From an uncultured Woeseiaceae bacterium (lineage in GTDB: Bacteria; Pseudomonadota; Gammaproteobacteria; Steroidobacterales; Woeseiaceae), in NCBI GenBank assembly GCA_947259985.1, contig CAMYOJ010000026.1, positions 23,197 through 87,196 on the forward strand: a stretch of 64,000 nucleotides of DNA. Direction: 5' to 3'. Both the position numbers and the translations under genes were made by a program. Below the pieces are notes generated by a model. The model was not told the origin of the DNA, did not search any database, and saw only the letters and a list, made by a program, of their open reading frames with translations. This document shows positions 20,850 through 30,445 of the stretch, in pieces; position 1 is the first letter of the stretch; each line of letters begins with the position of its first letter.

Positions 20850-21430
20850 AAACGGTCAAACATATCGTGTCACGCACCGCCGTGCTGCCGACAAAGGACA
20901 TCGACACCGACCAGATCATTCCGGCGCGGTTCCTGACCACGACTTCACGCGAGGGGCTCGGGAAGAACGCATTCTATGATCTGCGTTACGAGGGAGACGG
21001 CAGCGTCAACGAGAGCTTCGCACTTAACAGGCCCGAGGCACAGGGTTGCCGAATCCTGGTTGCCGGCAAGAATTTCGGTTGTGGCTCGTCGCGCGAACAT
21101 GCGCCCTGGGCCCTGCTCGACTTCGGGCTCCAGGCAATCATCTCGACCGAAATCGCCGACATCTTTCGCAACAATTCCCTCAAGAACGGGCTCGTGCCGA
21201 TCATCGTCGACGAAAACACGCATGCCTGGCTGCTCGAGAATCCTGGCATCGAACTTTCAATCGATGTCGATGGCGCGACGCTGACCTTGCCCGACGACAC
21301 TGCCGTATCATTCCAGATCGACGCATTTGCCAAGCACTGCCTGGTCGAGGGCGTCGACCAGCTCGGCTTCCTGCAGCAACAGCAGGAAAAGATCGGCGAG
21401 TTCGAGGAGACACGCAAATGGAAGCCCTGA
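20846..21430 (+). CDS. leuD: 3-isopropylmalate dehydratase small subunit
   Basis: [34 protein letters not shown] overlap with leuC. Confidence 0.95.
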   Translation: MKTVKHIVSRTAVLPTKDIDTDQIIPARFLTTTSREGLGKNAFYDLRYEGDGSVNESFALNRPEAQGCRILVAGKNFGCGSSREHAPWALLDFGLQAIISTEIADIFRNNSLKNGLVPIIVDENTHAWLLENPGIELSIDVDGATLTLPDDTAVSFQIDAFAKHCLVEGVDQLGFLQQQQEKIGEFEETRKWKP

Positions 21431-22479
21431 TCGTCCTGTTGCCCGGAGATGGCATCGGACCCGACGTTACAACAGCCGCAAAACAGGTGCTGGAGGCGGT
21501 GGCCGATAAATACGGCCATCGTTTCACGTTCCGTGAGGAACTGATCGGCGGCGCGGCGATCGATGCCTGCGGCGATCCGCTGCCGCCTGCGACCATCGCA
21601 GCCTGCGAGGCCTGTGACGCCGTAATGTTGGGCGCAGTCGGGGGTCCCAAGTGGTCGGATCCCAATGCCGAGGTAAGGCCCGAACAGGGGCTGCTGAAGT
21701 TACGTTCAACCCTGGGCGTCTACGCCAACATCCGCCCGGTCCGGATTTACGATGAGCTTGCAGCCGCTTCGCCGCTCAAACCCGAACTTCTGAACGGCGT
21801 GGACCTGATCGTCGTACGTGAACTGACGGGCGGCATCTATTTCGGGGAGAAGACCCGGAACGAATCGTCTGCCAGCGACCTTTGTCTCTACAACAGCTAT
21901 GAGATCGAACGCATTGTGCGTGTCGCGGCAAAGCTCGCAGCGGGTCGCCGCGGCAAGCTCTGCTCGGTGGACAAAGCGAACGTGCTCGAAACTTCGCGCC
22001 TGTGGCGTGATGTCACGGACAGGCTGATTGCCGCCGAATTTTCGAATATTGAACTGGAAACCCTGCTCGTGGACGCGGCTGCGATGCACCTCCTGAGCCG
22101 CCCCTCCGACTTCGACGTGATCGTGACGGAGAATATGTTCGGTGACATCCTGACCGATGAGGCTTCGATGCTGGCCGGATCGATGGGCATGTTGCCATCG
22201 GCATCGCTCGGTGATTCCGCGCGCGGCCTTTATGAGCCGATCCATGGTTCGGCGCCGGACATTGCCGGACAGGGAATCGCAAATCCCTGCGGCGCGATTG
22301 CAAGCGCCGCCCTGCTGTTACGTCATAGTCTCGGGCTGCATGACGAAGCGGCTGCGGTGGAAACGGCGATCAGCGTGGCCATCACGAACGGAGCAAGGAC
22401 CGCCGATATCGCGGCCGACGACGAGGCCGTGGAGTCGACGACCGAAATGACCGACGTCATCATTCGCTGCCTGAACTGA
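21418..22479 (+). CDS. leuB: 3-isopropylmalate dehydrogenase
   Basis: [18 protein letters not shown]..., VRELTGGIYFGEKTR; 13-bp overlap with leuD. Confidence 0.95.
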   Translation: MEALIVLLPGDGIGPDVTTAAKQVLEAVADKYGHRFTFREELIGGAAIDACGDPLPPATIAACEACDAVMLGAVGGPKWSDPNAEVRPEQGLLKLRSTLGVYANIRPVRIYDELAAASPLKPELLNGVDLIVVRELTGGIYFGEKTRNESSASDLCLYNSYEIERIVRVAAKLAAGRRGKLCSVDKANVLETSRLWRDVTDRLIAAEFSNIELETLLVDAAAMHLLSRPSDFDVIVTENMFGDILTDEASMLAGSMGMLPSASLGDSARGLYEPIHGSAPDIAGQGIANPCGAIASAALLLRHSLGLHDEAAAVETAISVAITNGARTADIAADDEAVESTTEMTDVIIRCLN

Positions 22480-23563
22480 CGACTCTCAATTGCGCCGCCG
22501 TGCGGTTGCCGGAACGAAAGCGCGCGATCATTTTACCCAGCGCCTCGGTTTCGATCAGGAAACCATCGTGACCATGTGCGCAATCCAGAACTTCGTAACG
22601 CGCCTCGGGCAAGTGTTCGGCAAGCAGTTGTTGCTCCGCGGGTGGGTACAGGGCATCGGTACTGACAGACACGACGAGTGCCGGGCTCTGAATATGCGAC
22701 AGCACTTCCGGGTAGGTCCCGCGTCCGCGCGCAAGGTCATGTGAATGCATCGCGTGCGTCAGCGTGACGTAGGTGTTGGCATCGAAGCGATCGTTGATTT
22801 TCCGGCCCTGGTGCCTGAGGTAGGACTGGACCTGGTACTCCTCATCGCTGCGCCGTTCGCGCCCGAAGCGCGCTTCGAAACTCTCGAAACTGCGGTAGGT
22901 ACAGACGGCCATCATGCGTGCCGCCGCAAGCCCCTTGTCGGGCGGCGCATCATCCGTGTAATAGCCGCCCTGCCAGTTCGGGTCAGCGGCAATCGCCGCC
23001 CTTTGCGCTTCGCTTACGCCAATGCACCATGCAGAATGGCGCCCGCCCACACCGATGGGTACGACGCTGCCGACGCGCTCGGGATAGCTGGCCGCCCACT
23101 CCAGCGCCTGCATACCACCGAGTGACGGGCCGGTAACGAGTTCGACCTGCTGGATGCCCAGTGCGTCGAGCAACAGTCGCTGTACTTCAACCATGTCGCG
23201 CACCGTGATGCGCGGAAAATCGGCACGGTAGCGATCCCGGCCACAGGGCTTCAGGCTGGCCGGGCCCGTGGTGCCGTAGCAGCTGCCGAGAATGTTGGCG
23301 CAGATGATGAAATCGTGCTCAGGATCGAAGGCCTTTCCCTCTCCGATGATATTCGGCCACCAGGCCTCGACGTCCGCCGATCCCGTTAACGCGTGACAGA
23401 TCAGAATCGCGTTCCCGGCCGCGTTACGCCGTTCGCCCCAGGTGCGATAGGCAATCTGCACCTCGTCGAGTTGCGCACCACTCTCGAGCGCGAACGGCCC
23501 CTGCACCGTCAGGAATTCGGTCTGCGGCGCGATCTGCTCCTTAAGGTAGGCTGGCAGGCTCAT
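22460..23563 (-). CDS. metX: Homoserine O-acyltransferase (MetX family)
   Basis: ICHALTGSADVEAWW, GPSLGGMQALEWA, DCAHGHDGFLIE catalytic motifs. Confidence 0.92.
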   Translation of the reverse strand: MSLPAYLKEQIAPQTEFLTVQGPFALESGAQLDEVQIAYRTWGERRNAAGNAILICHALTGSADVEAWWPNIIGEGKAFDPEHDFIICANILGSCYGTTGPASLKPCGRDRYRADFPRITVRDMVEVQRLLLDALGIQQVELVTGPSLGGMQALEWAASYPERVGSVVPIGVGGRHSAWCIGVSEAQRAAIAADPNWQGGYYTDDAPPDKGLAAARMMAVCTYRSFESFEARFGRERRSDEEYQVQSYLRHQGRKINDRFDANTYVTLTHAMHSHDLARGRGTYPEVLSHIQSPALVVSVSTDALYPPAEQQLLAEHLPEARYEVLDCAHGHDGFLIETEALGKMIARFRSGNRTAAQLRVVSSGSE

Positions 23564-23568
23564 CGGCT

Positions 23569-24765
23569 TCAGCCGCAGGCAGCCGCCACGGGCTGCACCG
23601 TGTTCGCCGTCCGCACGGCCTCGAGCGCGTCAAGAACGTCTGCAACGAGGTCCTCGGTGCCCTCCAGCCCTACCGACAGCCGTACCAGGTTGTCGCGTAT
23701 GCCGGCTTCTGCCAGCGCTTCCTTGCTGACTGGCGCATGCGTCATCGACGGCGGATGGCAGACCAGGCTCTCTACGCCGCCCAGCGACTCTGCCAGCGAA
23801 AAGTACTTCAGTCTGCTTACGAAGGTACGGATCTCCTCCTCTCCGCCGCGGATTTCAAAGCTGACCATGCCGCCGAATCCGCGCTGCTGACGCTTTGCAA
23901 TTTCGTGCCCCGGGTGCGACTCGAGACCCGGGTAGTACACGCGATCGACGAACTCGTGTTGGTCGAGGACATTAGCGAGCAGGCTGGCGCTTTCCTCATG
24001 CTGCCGTATCCGCGGATGCAAGGTTCGAATGCCCCGCAGTGTCAGGAAGCTGTCAAACGGAGCACCAGTAATGCCTATGCAATTCGCCCAGTAACTGATC
24101 TGCTCGGCAAGCTCGTCGCTTGCCGCAACCACGCAGCCACCAACAACGTCGCTGTGCCCGTTGATGTACTTCGTCGTCGAGTGGATGACGAGGTCGGCAC
24201 CGTGCTCGATCGGATTCTGCAGTGCGGGCGACAGGAACGTATTGTCGACGGCGAACAACGCACCGCACTGCGCTGCTATCGCTGCAATTTCGCGAATGTC
24301 GACGATCCGCAGCAGCGGGTTTGACGGCGTCTCTGCAAGGATGATCTTCGGACCGCACTCGCAGGCTTTCGCGAGTGCTTCGGGATTCCCCTGGTCCACG
24401 AACAGCACCTCGAACAGTCCTTTCGCCGACTGTTGTTCAAACAGCCGATAGGTACCGCCGTAGCAGTCGTGTGGCGCAATTATCGTGTCGCCAGGCCTGA
24501 GCAGTTGTGTCAGAAGCGTCAAAGCAGCCATGCCCGACGACGTCACCACGGCTCCCGCACCGCCCTCGAGTTCGGTCAGCGCATCCGCGAGCGCGTCGCG
24601 TGTGGGGTTCCCTGAGCGCGTGTAGTCGTATTGCCGCTTCTCACCGAAACCTTCGAACGCAAAATTCGAGGAAAGGTGCAGAGGTGGCACGACGGCGCCA
24701 TGCTGCGTGTCCGATTCGATGGACGCACGAACGGCGCTGGTGGCTTTGCTCTTGAAGGATGTCAT
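23569..24765 (-). CDS. metB: Cystathionine gamma-synthase (Cys/Met metabolism PLP enzyme)
   Basis: YDYTRSGNPTRDALADALTELEGG, IHSTTKYINGHSDVVGG. Confidence 0.92.
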   Translation of the reverse strand: MTSFKSKATSAVRASIESDTQHGAVVPPLHLSSNFAFEGFGEKRQYDYTRSGNPTRDALADALTELEGGAGAVVTSSGMAALTLLTQLLRPGDTIIAPHDCYGGTYRLFEQQSAKGLFEVLFVDQGNPEALAKACECGPKIILAETPSNPLLRIVDIREIAAIAAQCGALFAVDNTFLSPALQNPIEHGADLVIHSTTKYINGHSDVVGGCVVAASDELAEQISYWANCIGITGAPFDSFLTLRGIRTLHPRIRQHEESASLLANVLDQHEFVDRVYYPGLESHPGHEIAKRQQRGFGGMVSFEIRGGEEEIRTFVSRLKYFSLAESLGGVESLVCHPPSMTHAPVSKEALAEAGIRDNLVRLSVGLEGTEDLVADVLDALEAVRTANTVQPVAAACG

Positions 24766-24878
24766 TGTCGGTCTCCGCTTGTCGATTCCAATTTCTTCTC
24801 ATCGGAACCCTGCGAAGCCCGCAAGGGAGTGGGGTCGTTCTGCCCTTCATCCGGCTTAGCCGGAATGTTGCAGTAACC

Positions 24879-25000
24879 CTCATCTCTCGATGTCGTCGCG
24901 TTGTCGCGTCGCATCGCAGGAGTTGGCACCTTTTCAGGATGGTTAGTCCTGAAGGTTGCCCCGGCGTCGTCGGGCCTATCCCTCGACCGGTCTCGATGAG
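24879..25000 (-). ncRNA. SAM-I (S-box) riboswitch aptamer
   Basis: Minus strand CTCATCGAGACCGGTCGAGGGATAGGCCCGACGACGCCGGGGCAACCTTCAGGACTAACCATCCTGAAAAGGTGCCAACTCCTGCGATG...CATCGAGAGATGAG: GAGGGA, GGCCC, GGCAACC and GGTGCCAACTCC core motifs, P1 CTCATC/GATGAG, P3 TTCAGGA/TCCTGAA, P4 CGATG/CATCG. Confidence 0.88.
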
Positions 25001-25008
25001 TCTGGAGC

Positions 25009-25037
25009 AGTGTATGTGCGAGTTTTCATTCCGTCAA
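25009..25037 (-). promoter_or_regulatory. Candidate sigma70 promoter for the SAM-I/metB-metX transcript
   Basis: Minus strand TTGACG - 17 bp - TACACT; predicted start just before P1 of the aptamer. Confidence 0.65.
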
Positions 25038-25068
25038 GGAGGCAAGTGCAAAAATAAGCAATTGAAAT

Positions 25069-25108
25069 CAGTTACATACGTAACTGCAATCAGTTACATA
25101 CGTAACTG
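25069..25108. promoter_or_regulatory. Two identical 18-bp palindromes CAGTTACATACGTAACTG (operator-like)
   Basis: 25069-25086 and 25091-25108, each 7-4-7 perfect inverted repeat, 22 bp centre-to-centre. Confidence 0.75.
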
Positions 25109-25138
25109 CAGTTGTGGGCTTGCGCGCACCGCCAGTTT

Positions 25139-25164
25139 GTATTAGCGTACTAACGCATTAATAC
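25139..25164. promoter_or_regulatory. Nested inverted repeats upstream of trpR-like gene (candidate operator)
   Basis: GTATTA-N14-TAATAC enclosing TTAG-CGTA-CTAA (25142-25153). Confidence 0.4.
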
Positions 25165-25176
25165 ATTGGATCAACC

Positions 25177-25497
25177 ATGAAACCCAATCGAAACGAGTCC
25201 GAACGCCAGCAGCATGCCGCCGAGAACGCACTGTTCGCCGCCGTCATCACGCTCAGGTCCGTTGACGAGTGCCGCAACTTTTTCAAGGATCTGTGCACGC
25301 CGGCGGAACTGCAGGCGCTCGTAGACCGATGGCAGGTGGTCGAGTGCCTCGAACAGGGCCTGCCCTACCGCAAGATCCATGACCTTACGGGCGTCAGTGT
25401 CACGACCATAGGCCGGGTTGCGCGCTTCCTGGCCGATGGTTTCGGTGGCTATCGCACGGCCATTGAACGCACCAGTACCGAGCAAACCTCTCACTAA
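25177..25497 (+). CDS. TrpR/YerC-YecD family regulator, candidate histidine operon repressor
   Basis: 106 aa; LCTPAELQALVDRWQVVECLEQGLPYRKIHDLTGVSVTTIGRVARFL. Confidence 0.85.
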   Translation: MKPNRNESERQQHAAENALFAAVITLRSVDECRNFFKDLCTPAELQALVDRWQVVECLEQGLPYRKIHDLTGVSVTTIGRVARFLADGFGGYRTAIERTSTEQTSH

Positions 25498-25507
25498 GGA
25501 AACTCCC

Positions 25508-26410
25508 ATGGAAACCCCTGAGCAGCGCATCAAGATTGCGGTGCAGAAAACCGGCCGGCTGACCGACCACTCCATCGATCTGCTCGAGCGCTGCGGCCTG
25601 AAGCTGACACGAAGCAAGGACCAGCTGATCCTGTACGGCGAGAACATGCCCATCGACCTGCTTCTGGTTCGCGATGACGACATTCCCGGGCTGGTCAGCG
25701 AAGACGTCTGCGACCTCGGTATCGTCGGCCTCAATATCGTCGAGGAGAAGCGCCTGGGCCTCGAGTCTGAGGGTCGTCCCGCCCTGTTCAGGCAGATCTA
25801 CGAGCTCGATTTCGGCCACTGTCGACTGTCGCTGGCTGGACCTGATGGCCATCAATATGAAGGCCCGGAGTCCCTGGAAAACACAAAAATAGCAACAAGT
25901 TATGTCCACCTTCTTAGAAATTACCTTAAAACTATTGGCGTCAGCGCGGAGAGCGTATATTTCTCGGGTGCCGTCGAAATCGCTCCCAAACTCGGCCGTG
26001 CGGATTACATCTGTGACCTCGTGTCGACGGGCGGTACCCTTGCGGCCAACGGGCTCGAGGAGGTCGAAGTACTGCTGGACAGCGAAGCCGTGGTGATCCA
26101 GACGCAGGCTCCGCTCGGCGATCAAAAACAGGCGCTCGTCGACAAGATACTGCAGCGTCTCGATGGTGTGCTGCAGGTTCGGGAAAGCAAATACATCATG
26201 TTGCATGCGCCTCGCGCCGCACTCAGCGAGATAAGAGACCTGCTGCCGGGTTCTGAAGCCCCAACGGTCATGCCGCTGGATGGCAGCGACGACAAGGTCG
26301 CTATACACGCAGTCTGCCGCGAGAACGTGTTCTGGGAGACGCTGGAGAACCTCAAGGCGGCCGGCGCCAGCTCCCTCCTGGTGTTGCCGGTCGAAAAGAT
26401 GCTCGCGTAA
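25508..26410 (+). CDS. hisG: ATP phosphoribosyltransferase (long form)
   Basis: METPEQRIKIAVQKTGRLTDHSIDLLERCGL...; 300 aa. Confidence 0.95.
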   Translation: METPEQRIKIAVQKTGRLTDHSIDLLERCGLKLTRSKDQLILYGENMPIDLLLVRDDDIPGLVSEDVCDLGIVGLNIVEEKRLGLESEGRPALFRQIYELDFGHCRLSLAGPDGHQYEGPESLENTKIATSYVHLLRNYLKTIGVSAESVYFSGAVEIAPKLGRADYICDLVSTGGTLAANGLEEVEVLLDSEAVVIQTQAPLGDQKQALVDKILQRLDGVLQVRESKYIMLHAPRAALSEIRDLLPGSEAPTVMPLDGSDDKVAIHAVCRENVFWETLENLKAAGASSLLVLPVEKMLA

Positions 26411-26414
26411 GACC

Positions 26415-27719
26415 ATGAAGATTACAGTCAATACCTGGGCAGCACTCGATGAAGGCGAAAAGAACGCCCTGCTGATGCGCCCGGCCGTTTCGCAGGACGC
26501 CGGCATCCGCGCAACCGTGGCAAGTATCGTTGCCCGCGTTCGCGAAGACGGCGACCTCGCCCTGCGCGAGCTGACGCGCGAGTATGATGGTGCGAGCGTC
26601 ACTGACACCCTGGTCACGAGCGACGAGATTGCGGCGGCGGAATCCCGGCTGGAGCGCGGGCAAATTGCCGCCATCGATCTCGCGATTGGCAACGTCGGTC
26701 GCTTTCACGAACGACAGCGGCAGGAACCCATCGTCGTGGAGACCATGCCGGGCGTCGTCTGTGAGCGGGTCAGCCACGCGCTCGATGCGGTAGGACTTTA
26801 TGTACCTGCCGGCACCGCCCCTCTGCCGTCGGCGGCCATCATGCTCGCCGTTCCGGCGCGCATCGCAGGTTGTCAGACCAGGATTCTGTGCACGCCTCCG
26901 CGCCCTGACGGCACGGCGGACCCGGCGGTCCTCGTGGCAGCAACTCGCGCCGGCGTTGAGCGGATCCACAAGATCGGTGGCGCACAGGCGATAGCGGCAA
27001 TGGCCTACGGCACCGAATCGGTTCCCAGGGTTTGCAAGATATTCGGTCCTGGCAATGCGTGGGTGACCAGCGCAAAGGCTCTCGTCAGCAGCGACCCTGA
27101 GGGCGCCGCCATCGACATGCCAGCCGGTCCATCCGAGGTGCTCGTCATCGCAGATGACTCGGCATCGGCCGACTACGTAGCATCCGACCTGCTCTCCCAG
27201 GCCGAACACGGCGCCGATTCCCAGGTCATGCTGGTCACAACGAGCCTGGCAATGGCCGACGCGGTGAACGCCGCTGTCGAACAACAGCTGTCGAAATTGC
27301 CGCGCGCCGATATCGCGGGCGCCGCGCTGCAACATTCGCGTATCTTGATGGTGCCCGATATCGAAACCGCCATCGATGTCAGCAACCGCTATGCTCCGGA
27401 GCACCTGATCCTGCAAATCAGCGAACCACGCTCCGCGCTGCCCTCGATCAGGAACGCGGGCTCTGTGTTTGTGGGCCCATGGACGCCGGAATCGGTCGGC
27501 GATTACTGCAGCGGCACCAACCATGTTCTCCCTACGTATGGTCATGCACGAACCTACAGTGGCCTTGGACTGGACCAGTTCATGCGGCAGATGACGATTC
27601 AGGAGCTGTCGCGCGACGGGCTGGTGGGCATTGGCGATGCCGTCGTTTCACTCGCCAGGCTCGAAGGCCTCGAAGCCCACGCCAACGCCGTCACGCTGCG
27701 CCTCGAGGACTCGTCATGA
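26415..27719 (+). CDS. hisD: Histidinol dehydrogenase
   Basis: PAGTAPLPSAAIMLAVPARIAGC, GPGNAWVTSAK, DMPAGPSEVLVIAD. Confidence 0.95.
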   Translation: MKITVNTWAALDEGEKNALLMRPAVSQDAGIRATVASIVARVREDGDLALRELTREYDGASVTDTLVTSDEIAAAESRLERGQIAAIDLAIGNVGRFHERQRQEPIVVETMPGVVCERVSHALDAVGLYVPAGTAPLPSAAIMLAVPARIAGCQTRILCTPPRPDGTADPAVLVAATRAGVERIHKIGGAQAIAAMAYGTESVPRVCKIFGPGNAWVTSAKALVSSDPEGAAIDMPAGPSEVLVIADDSASADYVASDLLSQAEHGADSQVMLVTTSLAMADAVNAAVEQQLSKLPRADIAGAALQHSRILMVPDIETAIDVSNRYAPEHLILQISEPRSALPSIRNAGSVFVGPWTPESVGDYCSGTNHVLPTYGHARTYSGLGLDQFMRQMTIQELSRDGLVGIGDAVVSLARLEGLEAHANAVTLRLEDSS

Positions 27720-28780
27720 GCATCGTCGAGCTGGCCCGGCCCGAGATCCAGGCGCTGCGCCCTTACGAGGCGGCTGAGCAGGTCGACGACACCATTCGCC
27801 TGAACGCCAATGAGTCGCCCGAAGTATGTGCCGCAGGCAAGTTTCGCAGGCCGCTCAATCGTTACCCCGAAGTGCGTCCGAAACGGCTGCAGAACGGGCT
27901 TGCCGAACGCTTTGGATGTGCGCCCGGCGAGCTGCTGGTCACGCGCGGCTCGAGTGAGGCCATCGACCTGATTATTCGCACTTTCTGCCGCGCGGGCGTG
28001 GACAACATCGTGACTCATACGCCGTCGTTCTCAATGTACCGTCATTACGCCGCCGTACAGGGTGCGGCCGTAACCGAAGTGCGAACGAAGGCCGAGCAGG
28101 ATTTCAGGATTGACGTCGGTGCACTTCTGGCGGAATGCGGACCTGAAACCCGTGTGCTTTTCGTGTGTTCACCGAACAACCCCACGGGCACACTTCTGCC
28201 TGTCGCAGATCTCGAAAAACTCCTCGAGGGACGAAGCGAATCGTCGGCTGTCGTAGTCGATGAGGCATATGTGGAGTTTGCCGATACTCCATCCGTGACG
28301 GCTCTGCTCGATCGTTACCCGAACCTGCTGGTCCTGAGGACGCTCTCCAAAGCGCTGGGTTTCGCGGGAGCGCGTTGCGGTGCTGTTATCGCTCAGGCGG
28401 GAGTGATCAGCATGCTCAGTGCCGTGCAGGCGCCCTATGCGCTCGCGACGCCCGTTGTGGAATGCGTGGAAGACGCACTCAGGGACAACATTGAGGCGGC
28501 AGAGTCGGTTCAACGCGCAGTTGCAGAGCGCAAACGTCTCGCGCAGCAATTGTCGGGATTCGGTTTCGTCAACAAGATTTGGCCGAGTGCGGCGAACTTC
28601 CTGTTGGCCGAATTCGAAGACGCCGCGGCCATTATGCAGCACTGCGAGCGTCAGAAAATATTGTTGCGCCACATCGGCGGTGAACTGGCAGATTGCATTC
28701 GCATTTCCGTTGGCAGCGCATCGGAAAATGATCGCCTGCTGCAAGCGCTCGAAACCTTTTCGGAGACGCACTGTGGCTGA
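27716..28780 (+). CDS. hisC: Histidinol-phosphate aminotransferase
   Basis: [40 protein letters not shown] overlap with hisD. Confidence 0.95.
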   Translation: MSIVELARPEIQALRPYEAAEQVDDTIRLNANESPEVCAAGKFRRPLNRYPEVRPKRLQNGLAERFGCAPGELLVTRGSSEAIDLIIRTFCRAGVDNIVTHTPSFSMYRHYAAVQGAAVTEVRTKAEQDFRIDVGALLAECGPETRVLFVCSPNNPTGTLLPVADLEKLLEGRSESSAVVVDEAYVEFADTPSVTALLDRYPNLLVLRTLSKALGFAGARCGAVIAQAGVISMLSAVQAPYALATPVVECVEDALRDNIEAAESVQRAVAERKRLAQQLSGFGFVNKIWPSAANFLLAEFEDAAAIMQHCERQKILLRHIGGELADCIRISVGSASENDRLLQALETFSETHCG

Positions 28781-29843
28781 GAAGATCCTCTTCCTCGACC
28801 GTGACGGTACGCTTATCGAGGAACCTGATGATTTCCAGGTCGACTCAGTGGAGAAGGTGCGGCTGGTTCCAGGCGTCATCCCGGCACTGCTGGAACTGGC
28901 GCAGCACGGTTTCCGTTTCATCATGGTCAGCAACCAGGACGGGCTGGGGACGGCTGCCTTTCCGCGCGAGCAATTTGAAGCCTGCCACGAGCACTCACTC
29001 AACCTGTTTACGAGCCAGGGCGTCGAATTCGACGAGATTTTCATTTGCCCGCATCTGCCCGAGGACAACTGCGACTGCCGTAAACCAAGAGCAGGATTAC
29101 TGAGTCGCTATCTCGCTGCGACCGAAATCGATGTCGAGGCATCGGCCGTAATCGGCGACCGCGAAACAGACATGCAGCTTGCTGAGCGCATCGGCGTTCG
29201 CGGGATCCTCGTCAATACCGAGGGCGCCATGACCTGGCCGCAAATCACCGAGCTGTTGTGTTACTCGGAGCGCATGGCCAGCTGTCGACGAGTGACCAAC
29301 GAGACAAACATCGAGGTCAACGTGAACCTGGATAGTGCGACATCCGTAGACGTTGACACGGGGATCGGCTTCTATGACCACATGCTCGAGCAGGTGGCGC
29401 GCCACGGCGGCTTCAGCCTGTCGTTACAATGTAGCGGTGACCTTAATGTCGACGAGCACCACACGGTCGAAGATACCGCGATCTGCCTGGGAACAGCGCT
29501 GCGCAAGGCGCTGGGGAACAAGCTCGGAATTGACCGCTACGGATTCCTGCTACCTATGGACGAGAGCGAGGCCAGGGTGGCGCTCGACCTCTCAGGTCGA
29601 CCGGCCTTCGAGTTCAAGGGTGATTTTCCGCGCGATAATGTTGGCGAGCTCTCGACCGAGATGGTCGAGCATTTCTTCCGGTCACTCAGCGAATCCCTGG
29701 GAGCGGCCCTGCACATCGAGGTTACAGGTCGTAATTCTCATCACATGGTCGAGGCTTGTTTCAAGTCGGTGGGACGCGCCTTGCGGCAAGCAATACGACG
29801 CGATGGTACCGAGTTACCGTCGACGAAAGGGACGCTGGCTTGA
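28773..29843 (+). CDS. hisB: Bifunctional histidinol-phosphatase / imidazoleglycerol-phosphate dehydratase
   Basis: GTG start; [15 protein letters not shown] (HAD) + [18 protein letters not shown]...[14 protein letters not shown]. Confidence 0.95.
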   Translation: MAEKILFLDRDGTLIEEPDDFQVDSVEKVRLVPGVIPALLELAQHGFRFIMVSNQDGLGTAAFPREQFEACHEHSLNLFTSQGVEFDEIFICPHLPEDNCDCRKPRAGLLSRYLAATEIDVEASAVIGDRETDMQLAERIGVRGILVNTEGAMTWPQITELLCYSERMASCRRVTNETNIEVNVNLDSATSVDVDTGIGFYDHMLEQVARHGGFSLSLQCSGDLNVDEHHTVEDTAICLGTALRKALGNKLGIDRYGFLLPMDESEARVALDLSGRPAFEFKGDFPRDNVGELSTEMVEHFFRSLSESLGAALHIEVTGRNSHHMVEACFKSVGRALRQAIRRDGTELPSTKGTLA

Positions 29844-29845
29844 GC

Positions 29846-30445
29846 ATGGGCTCAGTGGCGATCATCGACAGCGGCGGTGCGAACATCGCATCGCTGTTGT
29901 ATGCCTTCGACAGGCTGGATACGCGTGCCGAGCTGACCACAAACGCGGACATGATTCGTTCCGCCAGCCGGGTCGTCCTCCCAGGGGTCGGCGCCGCGCG
30001 CGATGCCATGGAGCGACTGCAAGACACGGGCCTCGTAGACGTCATTCGAAACCTTACCCAGCCTGTGCTGGGCATTTGCCTCGGAATGCAGCTACTTTGC
30101 GACGCATCGGAGGAAGACGATGTTCAATGCCTCGGCATCATCCCGGGCATCGCGGGCAGACTGCCGGTCGCTGAGGATTACCCTGTGCCGAACATGGGAT
30201 GGTGCCAGACGCACTATGCCGGCCACAGCGGATTACTCGATGGTATCGATGATGGCAGCTACTTCTACTACCTGCACAGCTACGCGGTACCGCGAACGAG
30301 TAATACGCTCGCAACAGCTCAGCACGCGACCGAGTTCTCGGCCGTTATCGGCAAGGACAACTTCGTTGGAGCGCAGTTTCACCCGGAGCGATCGTCGGCG
30401 GCAGGTGCACGCCTGTTGCGGAATTTTGTGGACAAGGGCGTATGA
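29846..30445 (+). CDS. hisH: Imidazole glycerol phosphate synthase glutaminase subunit
   Basis: VAIIDSGGANIASLLYAFDR, LGICLGMQLLCDAS; TTG at 29840 is an alternative start. Confidence 0.93.
   Translation: MGSVAIIDSGGANIASLLYAFDRLDTRAELTTNADMIRSASRVVLPGVGAARDAMERLQDTGLVDVIRNLTQPVLGICLGMQLLCDASEEDDVQCLGIIPGIAGRLPVAEDYPVPNMGWCQTHYAGHSGLLDGIDDGSYFYYLHSYAVPRTSNTLATAQHATEFSAVIGKDNFVGAQFHPERSSAAGARLLRNFVDKGV

Noticed and set aside
25400-27545. Large - strand ORFs (25400..26692, 26352..27545)
   Set aside because: Antisense to hisG and hisD with clear homology on the + strand.
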